The notes beneath the pieces were generated by a model, which was given only the letters and a program-made list of their open reading frames with translations, had not been told where the DNA came from and made no database searches. This document shows, one piece after another, positions 11,329 through 23,136 of a stretch of 64,000 nucleotides of DNA (positions within the stretch are counted from its first letter, which is position 1; each line of letters starts with the position of its first letter). The stretch comes from Aphrocallistes beatrix (Eukaryota; Porifera; Hexactinellida; Sceptrulophora; Aphrocallistidae), in the NCBI GenBank assembly GCA_963281255.1, contig OY725495.1:1488001-1552000 (forward strand), given 5' to 3'. Position numbers and translations under genes: made by a program.

Positions 11329-11908
11329 TTATTGATAAATTTGAGTTATAATCAAATGATCTCAAATAGTAATCTAAGGTCTAGATAGAATATACTCAAA
11401 ATGACAAAATCACAAATTGCTGTGTGTTCTTGATGATTTAGCCTATTTTGGAAATTGAAGAATTTATTGTAATTCACCATCTAGTATCCCATCTTCACAA
11501 AATTGCAAGTTATTTTCTTTTAACATATGACTGGTGTGGCATCCGGATCAACTCTCATTTAGCACTGTGCGCCTGAGCTATTATATAAAATCATAGATCC
11601 TTTATATTTTTATTGAGAGCAGCACAAAAATGTTGCAACTACAAAATGGCCACAAACTACTTAAAAATAACATTAGCAACACTATCATTCAGTGTTGTTT
11701 AAACTGCTGACTAATCAGGATGATGACCTAATTGTTACTTTCCATTATTTGTGATGTACTATGTAGATAAATATATCGTGACATCGTTATTGGCAGTAAC
11801 GAAAATATATGGTGACACATTGCCTCTAAATTTCCTAAATTAATACTTTGCCGGTTTTTTTTAGATTCCTTATTTTTTCTTTCTTTATTAAATATATTAT
11901 TCCTTTAG

Positions 11909-11980
11909 GCATATGAATACATCTGACAAGTGCCGTGCTCTATCTTCAATGGCTGACATTCTCACTTATCAAAATTTAAG
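11909..11980 (+). CDS. HTT: Huntingtin, exon corresponding to vertebrate exon 2
   Basis: A 72-bp open segment with acceptor TTCCTTTAG and donor AAG|GTAGGC. It reads DKCRALSSMADILTYQNL, which aligns without gaps to the end of human exon 2 (DRVNHCLTICENIVAQSVR); identity is low but the helical pattern is kept. The phases fit: one base completes a codon from exon 1, and two bases carry into the exon at 18944, as in vertebrate HTT. Exon 1, with any glutamine tract, was not found upstream; it may be outside the window or too short to recognise. Support comes mainly from phase and from the downstream exons. Confidence 0.6.
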
Positions 11981-12028
11981 GTAGGCTAATAATTATGAAG
12001 AATAAGTTTGATGTTACTACTATAATTA

Positions 12029-12791
12029 CCCGGTGAGGCATAAGTTCTACACCAAGCTTCATTAGACATAAAATTTCTTATACTCAAACAATCTCAGTTA
12101 TTATGGTCTTTAGAGATTGTAATTCGAATATTCTCAATGATTTTAAAAGAGTTTTCGAGTCTAAGACCTGGAACTGTGTTTTGTGGAGAAAAAATATGTC
12201 CTGGCAGGCAGCAAAGAACGAGAATCAGGGCCCACTGCTTTTCAAATTATCTTTCTAGAGTCTTCACTTCAAATTCTAGGACAAATTAGCTCTCACATTT
12301 TCCTCGAACACTCTAAATTTGTAGAAATATAGGATGTTTAGATCAGTGTATATTGAGAACCATTTGGATCAGATTTTTTGGTGATGCAAAAAAAGTGCTA
12401 TTTTGGGTGATTTTGCAAAATGTACCTAATTTGAACTCGTGAAATAATAACTTTATCTCGTTTCTGATAATGAATTCAATGGATTTGTGAAATATTTCCA
12501 TGGTCAATGAAAGGTATCTCGTGCTAAATCGTCATGGAACGTCGATTATAGAGACATTTGTTACAGAAGCAGTGGGCCCTGATTCTCGTTTATCGCTGCC
12601 TGCCAGGACACATTTTTCTCTACAAAACTCAACATACAAAACACAGTTCCAGGTCTTACACTCGAAAAGTCTTTTAAAATCATTGAGTATATTCGAATTA
12701 CAATCTCTAAAGACCATAATAACTGAGATTGTTTGAGTATAAGAAATTTTATGCCTAATGAAGCTTGGTGCAGAACGTATGCCTCACCCTG
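12029..12791. mobile_element. Long-TIR MITE of the CAGGGTG family, copy 1
   Basis: The ends CCCGGTGAGGCATAAGTTCT and its near complement CATGCCTCACCCTG flank arms of about 200 bp containing GTTATTATGGTCTTTAGAGA and TAATTCGAATATTCTCAAT. The interior contains CATGGAACGTCGATTATAGA, shared with the other copies. Four further copies and fragments lie in this window, mostly flanked by TA, which suggests Tc1/mariner mobilisation. ORFs across it are shadows. Confidence 0.8.
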
Positions 12792-12794
12792 TAG

Positions 12795-13153
12795 AAAAAT
12801 CCCAAAATGCTTCCAAGGGTTATTAATGAGTGCAGATTCACGATTAACTTGCACCCAGATAGAGGAAGAACTTGGCCTTTCATTGCCTTCATTGAAATGA
12901 TTTTACACTCATATATGACTTGCATGTAAGTTTTAAAGTCCGCTGGGTCTCACATCTATTAACATTTGTTCAAAATGAGAAACGGATGGGCTTTTGTCGA
13001 TCTATGCTTAAGAAATTCGACGAAGGGCATTCAAAACGTGTTTATGTCATCTGCACTGTGAATAATCATGAATTTATCAATATGATCCTAAAACTAAACA
13101 CCAATCCTGCATCTGTGTCTATAAATCAAAAAAATTCCGATAGGTTAGATTGA
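12795..13153 (+). pseudogene. Mariner transposase relic (N-terminal half)
   Basis: One frame reads DSRLTCTQIEEELGLSLPS, matching the second helix-turn-helix of mariner transposases (DPRxTxxQIxEELGI). The next frame (12920-13153) reads RWVSHLLTFVQNEKR and MLKKFDEGHSKRVYVICT, the linker that precedes the first catalytic GDETW motif, which is missing here. The MITE at 12029-12791 directly abuts it. Frameshifted and truncated, with no terminal repeats visible. Confidence 0.7.
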
Positions 13154-13226
13154 TTAATCCAGGCACCCACAGGGTGACTCTGTGGACACATAGTGTCCGC
13201 AAGCCGCGCAGTGCAAGCAAGCGATG
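13150..13226 (+). repeat. GC-rich terminal hairpin module, solo copy
   Basis: The sequence runs from GATTGATTAATCCAGG through GTGGACACATAGTGTCCGC to GCAGTGCAAGCAAGCG, the same succession of short palindromes that ends the Helitron-like elements. No matching body lies upstream, so this is a solo or truncated 3' end. Confidence 0.65.
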
Positions 13227-13273
13227 TTTTTAATTAAAATTGCATCAACATTATATTCGGATCAAAACGCACC

Positions 13274-13513
13274 TCAACCAAAGATCAAGAATCGTAGGGC
13301 AAGTACTATCCCTTTACAATGCATCACACCGCTCCCCACACTGAGAAAGATATGATAATGAACGCGAGTAGCAGAATAAAATACAAAAGAAATTCCCATT
13401 GTCCATACATACTCAGTAACATTTCCAAAGAAAAATACACAAAATGACAGAAGAACAAAACCGGCACTGATACTAACAGCTAAAAATGTAATATACATCC
13501 ACATTAACTTCAT
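13274..13513 (-). CDS. Small hydrophobic ORF, antisense within an HTT intron
   Basis: A 79-residue frame on the minus strand with an ATG at 13513. Residues 5-30 (YITFLAVSISAGFVLLSFCV) and about 36-48 are strongly hydrophobic, so a membrane protein or signal anchor is plausible. Upstream on the same strand lie a TATA-like TATAAATAG near 13600 and a GAAAGT/ACTTTC direct repeat near 13550-13595. I do not recognise the family. It could be a first exon, since the frame ends without a domain, or chance. The promoter-like layout is the main support. Confidence 0.3.
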   Translation of the reverse strand: MKLMWMYITFLAVSISAGFVLLSFCVFFFGNVTEYVWTMGISFVFYSATRVHYHIFLSVGSGVMHCKGIVLALRFLIFG

Positions 13514-14288
13514 TTTTTAATCCTCACAGGACATGGAATGTTGAAATGAAAGTGAAAGTTAATTGAAAATGAACTGAAAGTGAAAGTGAAAGTGGGGTCA
13601 TTTCTATTTATACCTTTGACCCCAATGTCTTCTAAGGGTAAAAACACTTTTCAGCCTCTTCTTACCGCACTATATAAATCTGAAATTCTCCACTTACCTC
13701 CCATCGTACCATTAGAATCAACTTAGAAGTCTCCTGTTTCACTTCTTTGCTTATATCGCTCAGTATCAACACCAGTAATAACCAATGATAGCACAGTTTA
13801 ATTAAGTTTTCAACACCAGGCAGTTTTGTGCAAAATCTTTATATTTTTATAATTATCGCTTTTAGCAAACTGTCCGCTCTTACACGACGTTTGCAGAAAA
13901 GAATGAAACCTGTAGTAACTAATTTTCTGGATGACAGAAGAAAAGAGTAGCATGTAAATTTTGAACATTTCACCATTCATTCTGCGCTTAATATGTGTAT
14001 ATTATATCTGAAAATGGATAACATTAAGAATTCTGATTACGAAATGCTCAATATTTGCACAAATTCGCTTGATGCACACTCGTTTCAGTATTTCACTAAT
14101 GGTAATTGGCCACCACACCCAACCAAATGCCAGTCAAAAAACAGGTAGCAAGTAGAAAATGAACCTTGGTTAGTCTAGATTTCTATTTCAATCTTTTCTG
14201 CTATAGACTTAGCAAACATCTGCCTCTTTTATTTCCGTTCCTTTGTTTGTTCCTGCGATATCTGTATTTCTAGGGGGAAAGTTTAGAT

Positions 14289-14900
14289 CAGTGATTCCCA
14301 ACGGGGGCTCTACCGCCCCTCAGGGGGCGTTTTCTTGCCTCAGGGGTGTTGTGGGGAGCGTTGAGAAGGGGGCACTGAATGATAATTTTTTGTTATACAT
14401 GTTGATATCATTGTAACATTGTTGTGTTACTCAATTACAAGTTCCCCACAAGAAAAGCTTATTATTCATAGATCAGAATATGTCCAATGTATTATGTCTC
14501 AGTTTTGGATCAACAGTTACTGATGGCTTCTTAGCAAGGAATTATAAAAAGGGATTATACAATGTCATTTCAATAATAAAACCCTGAATAGTATACACTT
14601 TTAAATTATATTTGACAATCTATAATGCTGCTTGCATACATCGTAGTGTCTATAGCCCAATAACAACGAGCTCCGTGCCGTACATCGTCAGCATTTGATC
14701 GCCAAGCACTTAACAGTTGATCCCAGTCAACAGTTCCAACTTAGACTAATACTTAGAATTTCAGATGAACATATGATAGAGCATCGTCAATTCATCATTT
14801 TATTATGTTCTGAATCAATAAATAATGAAGTATGGGGGGGCCTTCTGAAAGTTTCAAGCACTTTAGGGGGCGTTACAAAGAGAAAGGATTGGAAGCACTG
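14289..14900. mobile_element. hAT MITE with imperfect 8-bp duplication
   Basis: The ends are CAGTGATTCCCAACGGGGG and GGATTGGAAGCACTG, typical hAT termini. The flanks GTTTAGAT and GTTTTGAT match at 7 of 8 positions, as expected for an old hAT target duplication. The 612-bp interior has no transposase; the frame 14695-14907 runs out through the right end and is a shadow. Confidence 0.8.
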
Positions 14901-15239
14901 GTTTTGATCATCTACCTGGGTCCTTCTGACTGATAATCTTGATATTTTGTGCTTTCTAGACAATAGTCTTGACGATTGGTGATGTGAATCGCAAGTTGTC
15001 TGTTCTCCCTGATGTTTCTTGGAGTTCGAGCACTTATATAAAATTTCTCCTAATTGATCACTACTTGTTCACGGAGACCTCAGTTTTCATAGTACGTACA
15101 CAAAACGACTTTGTTCTTCTGTCATGAGTCTTGACTTTTCTTCCTAGTGGTGTAGTCATTAGTAAAAACAAAATAGCATAGTTTCAGCTTCAAATGAGTT
15201 GAAGGACAACACGATTGACCAATCGAGTGGGGGCGTTAT

Positions 15240-15345
15240 TCTCTTTGTTATTGTTATATTATGTTATCGTTATGTTATCGTATGTTATCGTTATTGTATT
15301 TGTTATTTTGTATTTGTTATTGTATTTGTTAGTGCTACATCTGCA
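15240..15345. repeat. Simple repeat, TTATGTTATCG / TATTTGTTAT
   Basis: Irregular tandem copies of short TTATCG- and TATTTGTTAT-type words. No other feature. Confidence 0.7.
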
Positions 15346-15380
15346 GCTGTTAACGATTTAATAGTTTTTCCTTTCTCAGT

Positions 15381-16130
15381 TTATAATTTGCGCTTTGCAA
15401 ATAATTTCAGCTGGGCTCCGAGAACCGCAATTTGTTGATATAGTACTTCCTGTTGTAGAGGGATTAAATCGGATGTTGTCAAACTTGGGTGAAGCTTCAC
15501 TGTTCCGTTTTCGACTTCGACTTTTTTTCCTTCCCTCCAGCATAAGAAGTATTTACTTCCACACAGGAGATTCAAGGACCTCTTCACTGTCATTCCCAAG
15601 GGGTACTTGGAAGAGATCCACCGTGACTGAAATCCCCCTGAAAGATAGGTTACTCTCAAACATTTGCGATATGAAGAGAGAATGAGTGTCTCAATATCAT
15701 GCACGACACCAACAGAGTTAGATTCACTTCCAGTCCTATTAGTTTCCCTATGCCTAGCATCAACCTTTGACATTGCGGCTAGTTTCAAGTTGTTCTACTT
15801 TTTTACTTCTTCAGGCTCTCTATAAGTATTACTTGCATGCAGCGAATTTACTTTTCTTGCGATGTCAATCCACAGTGCCTTTTTTCTTTTTGCTTTCGGC
15901 GCTATTAATTTACCCCTTAATCGAATTACCAGCAATTTCAATGCATTCAATCGATGTGCATTCCTCTCCCTTCGTCCAATTTGTTTTGCACTTTGTCCAT
16001 TTCTTTGTCCGAGCTGTTTATGATATATTTTTTGGAATACTTTTGATGTATACATAAACCGTATAATTTTATTCGATTGATTTTGGTTAATTGTGTGAAA
16101 TGAATGTAATACATGTCTTTCAAATATCAT
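15381..16130 (-). pseudogene. Myb/SANT-like DNA-binding protein relic, second copy
   Basis: The minus-strand frames 16130-15795 and 15788-15381 belong together. The first has ALWIDIARKVNSLH followed by YREPEEVKK, the Myb/SANT-like pattern of an aromatic IWxxIAxxVN helix and a xxVxxKW helix. The second ends with DLIPLQQEVLYQQIAVLGAQ, matching the C-terminus of the copy at 2214-2833. The CTTAAG array at 16202-16345 sits just upstream of its start, consistent with an element terminus. Broken by at least one frame change. Likely the accessory gene of a Harbinger-like element. Confidence 0.6.
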
Positions 16131-16201
16131 ACTTCAAAGAAATTATGTGTTTACTTGTTACTAACTATTTAATCATGTGGTCAAGTAAATTGATAATCAA
16201 A

Positions 16202-16345
16202 GCTAGTACTAAGATCGAACTTAGTTAAGTATATACTTAAGTTCGAATTCAAATCTAAGTAAATACGAGTTAAGTTTCAAATAATTAAGTTTCAACTTAG
16301 TACTTAAGTTCGAACTTGGTGATTGACTTCTTAATGAATTGGCCC
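16202..16345. repeat. CTTAAGTTCG palindrome array, probable Harbinger-like terminus
   Basis: It contains AAGATCGAACTTAG, TACTTAAGTTCGAA and related inverted words, and ends in GAATTGGCCCC. It matches the style of the array at 3170-3325. Confidence 0.55.
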
Positions 16346-16569
16346 CAGAGTACTTCCCCTGGCCCACTCTGGATATTCAGGGATTTTATGAAGATGAAGA
16401 TATTTTTGTGCTCTATGCTATTGCTGAATAGTCACTTTCAACCTTGAATTTTCAAAAATTCAAACCTTTGTGGAACACCCTAATATATATCATGACTATT
16501 AACTCGATTAATGTAAATATTAAAAATTGTATTACTTGTGTTACTAATCCATTGTAAATTAGAATTAGT

Positions 16570-16850
16570 TGTAAAGCAATGGATATAACAACCTTGTATT
16601 AATATATTTGGGGGTGGTTTTATATCCGCTAGTAATAGTAATGGGCTAAAATCTACCTGTTTGGAGATATTGGTGAAATCAGTTGGTACCACCCTTCGTA
16701 CTTGTAATTATTAATGGCCCCAACTGGTTACCAATACCTCCGAACCGGTAGACTTTAGCCCATCAAAATGTATTATTGGTTGATATAAAACCATACCCAA
16801 ATATCTCACTACAAGGTTGTTAGACCCATTGCTTGCTTATATGGGAAGTA
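16570..16850. mobile_element. 280-bp foldback repeat
   Basis: The left arm (CAATGGATATAACAACCTTG ... AATGGGCTAAAATCTACC) and the right arm (GGTAGACTTTAGCCCAT ... CAAGGTTGTTAGACCCATTG) are inverted copies of about 110 bp. No coding content. Confidence 0.65.
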
Positions 16851-16924
16851 TTCTTTTTGCAATTATCCCTAAATCGGAAAAATCCTATTATAAATCTGCA
16901 CTTGGAGAAGCCTACGGGGGGTAA

Positions 16925-17090
16925 TCAATTTCAAAGTATAAAAGGGGGCAATGACGTCCATATTCCATGATGAGTTGGCATTTTCGTCTGAGGTCAGAAC
17001 TTAGTTGGAGCCATAGCCAAAACACTCAAAATTGCAAAAATCAGCTTTATTAGCCGGGCAGTTTCTTAAATCAATTCGTTACAGATATAC
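16925..17090 (-). mobile_element. Helitron-like element, 5' end fragment
   Basis: Contains CAATGACGTCCATATTCCATG and ends TCAATTCGTTACAGA, the complement of the family's TCTGTAACGAATTGA start. The 3' half is missing. Confidence 0.6.
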
Positions 17091-17682
17091 ACCAAGGGGA
17101 CAAAAGTATTTGAAAATTTCATTATTTTACATACAAATTGTACTAAAAATGGTTCTTTCATGAAGCGGAATACTTCTGAATGGTATGGGATATAGCTAAT
17201 CAGAATTCAGATTCGAATAATACGCATTCGAATTAGTCACAGTTGAATTTTTCTAACTACTCAGTCATTCCTAACAATTTTGTAATTATCAATAAGTGGC
17301 ATTTTCTGCCACATACAGAGACCTAATATCATTAGTTGGTTTTTAATTTGAAAGTTATTTTCTACTTCTTTTCAATATTTTTGTTTTGTTTTCTATTGTA
17401 TATTTTTTCATTTTTTGATGAAATATTTATCTTCTCATTATAGAATATTTTTATTTGTTCAATTACTTATTTGTATATATTATTTTTCTAGATTTTGTCG
17501 TTAGAACCAGGAGTCTCACTATCCTTAGGTGCTACTAGTTGAAAAATAGCAAAAGCTGGTTCTAGTTGCTCGTTGCCTTTCCTTCGAATCAATCCCTCCA
17601 GTGGGTATTGAGCTCGTATCTTGCTACAATAATGTGTATTTAGTAGTATTTTGCTTACGGATCACAATATTAACATTATATA

Positions 17683-18153
17683 CAGTCCCCGGACAAAAGT
17701 ATTCGACCACCACATAAACCGTCATACAAATAGTATTAAAGTAGGTCTATTCATAAAGGATTATGTTATCAAACTGTAAGGAATACTCTATTTTTTATTT
17801 CAAATTCGTAAACTACACATTCTAATTACTCATAATTGATAACCTCAGCTTAATTACTAACTCCTAAGTTAATAAATATCAACATTTGCTACTTAATGCT
17901 ACTTGTCCCAAGTCACAGCCATTATATATGATGGCGTTTAGTGACACAAAGTGGCATAGGTTCATAATTTAAGAATAGATAATTGAGTTGAAACTCTCAG
18001 TTATGTGTAATTAGAATGTGTAGATTACGATTTTGAAATAAAGAATAGAGTATTTTCTACTGTTTAAGGACATTTTCCTTTTTTAAAATATCTAATTCAA
18101 TACTATTTGTATGGATGTTTTCGTGGTGGTCGAATACTTTTGTCCGGGTAGTG
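17683..18153. mobile_element. Tc1-type MITE, CAGTCCCCGGACAAAAGTATTC ends
   Basis: The inverted ends GGACAAAAGTATTCGACCAC and GTGGTCGAATACTTTTGTCC are flanked by TA on both sides. The arms extend about 150 bp (TAATACTATTTGTATG; CTACACATTCTAATTAC). The interior holds TCACAGCCATTATATATGAT, also found in the half copy at 59800-60155. Non-coding, 471 bp. Confidence 0.85.
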
Positions 18154-18943
18154 TACTATATTATATTCTCTTTTGGAAAATTCCAAAACTGTTTTCGAGA
18201 TCAAAAAGGGTCTATATTATTATGATCATTGGGATCATTACCTTTCCGAAAAATTTCGAATGGCAAAAAGATTGTAGAATGCAATTATTTTCTTCAAATT
18301 ATAACAGAAAATACCATTAATGTTTGAGACCTTGATAAATTTGAGGATATCTGATGGCCGACGCCAATTTTTATGACCAGTTGGTGTCCTAAGGGGATTT
18401 GTCAGAAAGTGGGTATCTAGAGGAAACTCGAGTGCCCCAATTTTCCTCTATTTTGGTCAACTTTGCATCAGTGTTTCCTACTATGCTCGCTAATTAGCAC
18501 GCTTAACTTGTCGAATAACATGATTTTGTTGTTAAATAATTCAATTTACCCGAATAAACCGCACAAAAATTGCAAAATTAACCCGCTTTCAAATAATCCT
18601 GAGGGAAACATTGCCTTGCATCACTACCATGGATTCCATAAAGGTATAACAAGATAGTTTAGATATAGGCAGATTCCTATTTTTGTATTGTAGAACATCA
18701 TTTATTCTTTAGAAATAATTATTTGATGCAATAAAAAGACCAAGCTGTGGCTTATCCTTTGGGTGGAAATAGAGACATATATCGTGATATCATACCCTCA
18801 TTGCTCCTTCATAATATACGCTTATATTTTATCAATGAAGAATGTGTGTTAATTTACTACATTATTTTATTTCGTAGTACGTATGTGATATTATCATGTT
18901 TTATAAAGTTTAAGTATTGTCACATTGTTTATTATATTTATAG

Positions 18944-19073
18944 CTCGTTGCGTTTGACTTCACATTACCCGAATCTCCTTGCAACAGTTTTTGAGCGATT
19001 TTATAAGATGTGCAGTGATGACGATGATAATGTCAAAAATTCTTCAGAAGAGGCGCTTAATAAACTCATTAAG
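18944..19073 (+). CDS. HTT: Huntingtin, exon corresponding to vertebrate exon 3
   Basis: A 130-bp exon between acceptor TATATTTATAG and donor AAG|GTGATG. It encodes LLATVFERFYKMCSDDDDNV and then ALNKLIK. These align without gaps to human [20 protein letters not shown] and CLNKVIK in the first HEAT-like helices of huntingtin. It ends on a codon boundary at LIK, where human exon 3 also ends (VIK). It is 9 bp longer than the 121 bp I recall for human, at the 5' end. Huntingtin is a large cytosolic HEAT-repeat scaffold in vesicle transport, forming a complex with HAP40. The exon lies between introns of 6963 and 5389 bp. Confidence 0.9.
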
Positions 19074-19479
19074 GTGATGGATTTATTACTATTTATTATC
19101 TCGAAAATATAATTCCTGGAATATATGACTCATGCAAGTTCAAACACTTTTCCTCAAATTTTAAAAATCAAATATTCGAAACTATTGCTCTAAACCGCTA
19201 ATAAACTCTTAATTCGTTATTTTTGAATTAATTTGTAATTTAGCTTCATGTGGGGATAAGAATATGTTTACTTTGACCATATTATAACCATGTTTGCTAG
19301 ATTTCTTTATGTTTTAGAGGGTTGATACCAATTTCTAGCCTCAAAATTTATCAGATAAATCGAATATGTTTTTGCTATTTTATGCAATTCACAATGATAT
19401 TATTCCATTAATTTTCTCCACCCAATGTTGATTTGTGATATTTTATCTCGATTATAATTGTTCGATAACCATGGCCGGC

Positions 19480-19630
19480 GCCATGTTTTATCGGCAGTGG
19501 GTGTCCTAAGAGGGATTTCTCTGAAAGTGGGTGTCCATTTATGGAGGGTTATATATTGTACAATATGATAAAACAGGACGCAGTGGGCGTCTCGAAACCC
19601 AGGAAACCCCCTGTGGCGCCGGTCCTGATA
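19480..19630. repeat. Short inverted-ended repeat (GCCGGCGCC ... GGCGCCGG)
   Basis: Starts AACCATGGCCGGCGCCATG and ends TGGCGCCGGTCCTGATAACCAT, so the outer bases are inverted copies. The inner GTGGGTGTCCTAAG also occurs in altered form near 18380 (TTGGTGTCCTAAGG). A small non-coding repeat. Confidence 0.5.
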
Positions 19631-19862
19631 ACCATATAATTATGCCCAAATTCCCAGTCATTACTGGAGGTATAGTATGAAGGAACAAAAGGAACCCTCC
19701 ACTAGTCAGAGATTTACTGTCAAATGATACGAGTTACACTAGAATATGATGTTTTAAGAGGAATTTTAATAATATATAGTAGTAAAACTTTCATCTTCTT
19801 CTCCCCTTTCACGCCACCCAGATGGGAACTTTTCCCATTCTCATCACTATCAAACTGAGATA

Positions 19863-22010
19863 GAAATCCTCTAAAGTCTCAGCTATCCCAACCACTCCTG
19901 AACTACTCAAAACCCAAACCGAATTAGCCACAATGCTAATTAGATCCATTCCCTTCTCAATCCTTGCCTTCTACGACGACCTTCTCGCACCATACCTCTA
20001 TTATAATGCTGATCAGACCATCCCCCTAACACTGCTCTACAAAGAAGCTAATGGACGCTATAAAGAGCAACTCTATGCCTTTTGCCTAGCTTGCCTACTC
20101 TCCTACGACACCTAACATTCCACTACCCCTCCTAAAACATTCAAACTTCATATTTGAAGCCTTCGAAAGCCTAGCAGCCATTCACCTTGGAACTGCTACA
20201 GAGCAAGTCTCCATTGAGGAAGCTAGACTAAATGTCTACAGAGGAGCCCTCCTCCTACGCCTCCAAATTCCCCGTCTCCTACGAAATCCCCACTTCACTG
20301 AACAACCCGCAGTATATGCCCACGCTTTATGCTAATGTCGCCGCCGTTCAACCAATCAAACCCAGACTCACCACTCGCCCCCAAACTATCCAACCTGACG
20401 CTTACCCATGTAGCAGCAGATGCTTAGCCAATGCTCTTATTTTTACTACCACAGAGGAGGAATATACTTCCCAAATTGAGACCACCCTACGAAGTAAAGG
20501 TCTTGACGACTTTACTAAAGCACAAAGGACACTCGACCACTCAGAGCATCAAGCTTTCCCCTGCTCCAACTCCGCCAAAAAGAGGGACTTCTCACAACCT
20601 CTACCCCACGACCCCTCTCTGAAACCCAAAATACCCCAGTCCTCAAATCATACGCCGTTTGTACGTAGAAAATCCAGGAGCACCCTTCAAGCCTCCCCTT
20701 TCCTACCTCCTAGAAGTTCTGAGCTACTAAGCTATGAACCACCCCCAGTCTTCCTATCCTCTGGTTTTGACCCCGACCCTCCCCGCCACCTACAACGCCT
20801 CCAATATGGTCTGTCATACCAAACAGCATCGAAACCCCCAGACCAACAATTCCTATCATCCTTTATGGCCGCTCTCGATCTCCCGGCCAATACAGCCCAC
20901 TCACCGCCTTCCCATTATCCCGCTGGATCCGTAATATCCAGCGAGACCACAGAAATATCCTAACAAAGGTGCAGAGAGCCCTCAAGCACTTCGACCTAGT
21001 GATATCGACAGAGGTCATGGTCTACTTCTACTACATAGACAAGAACCAGTCCATGTATTACCAAACTCAAAGAGTCCTCCCTTCTACTATACGGAAGCCA
21101 TACACCTTCTTCGGAAGGAACTCTCCTACTTAGACCCTACCTGGAATCTAAAATGAACTTTATACTTTCAAATTCAAAACCCAAATGGTCCAGGGCGCAC
21201 CTGGTATCTTTGTAATTAATATAACTACTTCACAATTATCTGATTTCACACGCCTACGTCCACACTTGGAATCCTGATGGGTTACCTCTGCCCCCTGAAA
21301 TATCCAGAATGGCTACAGCCTACTTACTGAAGGACTATGTTCCTCCCCCAGGAGAAATGCTAACCCTTTACTTTGATGGCCTAGCCGCCAGGCCTGCACC
21401 ACCAGACCTTCTTGTCCCAAATACCCTTGAAAAAGGACCTGATAACTGAACCAAGGATATCTTATACGACCCATCCAATCACGCAATCGTCCCAATCCAA
21501 TTCACTAATCCTCCAATCACCCATCAAGGAAACAAATCCTTAAATTATATCAAGCCCCAACCCACCCCCCATCCTTACTAGCCACCCATCCCAGGGTAGG
21601 TTTGTCTAACTGCTTTCAAAGATACCTCCCACCCCTCCTTTGAGCTAGTCACTTCCCTTCGGACATCGTACCTGCGATTATCGATTTATTCTATTTCCCC
21701 ACTATTACCGAAATGAACCCGCCAAGACTCTTTCCCCAACCTATACTGCTACCCCAAACCCGCCCCACCAAGAGTCACCTCGCCCCAGTGAGCAAACTTC
21801 CATTTCACTTAATCCCCAATTCCCACATGCACCCCCCTTGAAGCCACAATTACACGTGTTTCCCCGGTACCTTCAAAGACCACTATTTCTCCACCTGTCG
21901 TAAAAGATGTAGCATCTGTGAGGCTAACGACCCGGTCTTCGAAACAAATCTCCAATTCCCATTCGAGCCATGCTGGAACTTAAAACGTTCTAGCTCCTTA
22001 TTCACTTCCA
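19863..22010 (+). pseudogene. C-rich, G-poor decayed coding block of unknown origin
   Basis: This block is clearly richer in C and poorer in G on the + strand than its AT-rich surroundings. It contains open stretches in shifting frames. 19933-20115 encodes a helical segment (FYDDLLAPYLYY), and 20171-20330 continues in another frame. 20232-20963 is a 243-codon proline/serine-rich frame, although a second frame across the same DNA also looks protein-like. 20934-21130 has TKVQRALKHFDLV. 21290-21540 has DYVPPPGEMLTLYFDGL. 21857-21990 has a cysteine-rich tail (two CxxC-like pairs around CRKRCSIC). I do not recognise the family. A structural gene of a retroelement or an integrated virus are possibilities; no long terminal repeats were seen. 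Confidence 0.45.
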
Positions 22011-22958
22011 AGAGAAACAATATTGATCATTTTTCACAACTCAATTGATTTAGATTTGTATAATGTAACCATAAACTAGAAAATCAATTAACAATACCTT
22101 GGAATTGTACAAACTAACTTTGAACATATTGAACTGTCTGTAATTTATATATCTATTTATGTATTACTTATTTAATTTTTTGACCATTGTGCTTGTATAT
22201 TTGAGATGGAGGGCCTTATTGTAATATGATGGCGTTGTAATTGATCGAATTTGGAGGTTTGCAATTGATCGAATTCGGTATAGTCCAGGACCACTGTGGA
22301 TCAACCGAGAAATTTGAGAAGTATGAACTTTTTTGGTGGTTTTGAGTTTTGGGGGTGCCTTTTGTCAAAATTAAGCCCATGTCATTTTGGCATGTTTGGA
22401 CCATTTTATTAATGCAAGCTTAAATATTTTAGTGGTGCCTGAAAATTCAGACAATTCCGCATTTAGGAAATCCTAATAAATGATCATGTAGAATGTTGAT
22501 TTTATTTTATTTTAACTCATAGAATGAATATAGGGGAGCAAAACAAGGGGTTACTAGGAGGTTTGAGGTTGGAATGTTGCAAATTCCTGCGTCGTCAAGG
22601 AAAATATTCAGCTTGGATATCGTCATGTGAACCCCAAATTTCTCCATATCTAAACCAGAATACGAATATCACTGGAATTTTCCAAACCGGAGCAAGACGG
22701 GGCCAAAGAAAAAAGTCCGGAGACCTTCCTATGATTTTGGCTTAGGTGGTCGACTGAAATCCAGGGCTGCAGAATCAAACTCGAGGCAAATGCCCCGGAT
22801 GTTCCCCCACCCCCTTGGACCGCCCCTGTTTACACTATTTCCCAAATTAATTGCAGTGAACTTTAACTTCATGTAATATATCAGAAATATGTTTAAGGAA
22901 GAGTATTACGACGTATAATTTCAGGATGGTTTCATTTACGCGCTTTCATCATATACAG

Positions 22959-23131
22959 CAGTGGTCTTCAAACTGGGTACGCGTACCCCTGGGGGTACGC
23001 GAGCTCTCTTTCAGACGAGTCTGTTAAGTATGTTATATCTCATTCAACCATAATTTCTCCTTACTTGGGGTACGCGTAAAGTTCAAAAAATAGCCAGGGG
23101 GTACGCTGGGAAAAAAGTTTGAAGACCACTG
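22959..23131. mobile_element. hAT MITE with perfect 8-bp target duplication
   Basis: The ends CAGTGGTCTTCAAACT and AGTTTGAAGACCACTG are inverted copies. The flanking ATATACAG (22951-22958 and 23132-23139) is an exact 8-bp duplication. Subterminal GGGTACGC words occur in both orientations. The 173-bp element sits three bases inside the end of the CAGGGTG-family MITE at 23137. Confidence 0.92.
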
Positions 23132-23136
23132 ATATA

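Noticed and set aside
12500-12854. ORFs in both orientations of about 60-97 codons
   Set aside because: They lie in the inverted arms and interior of a CAGGGTG-family MITE; the same frames recur in other copies without conservation as protein.
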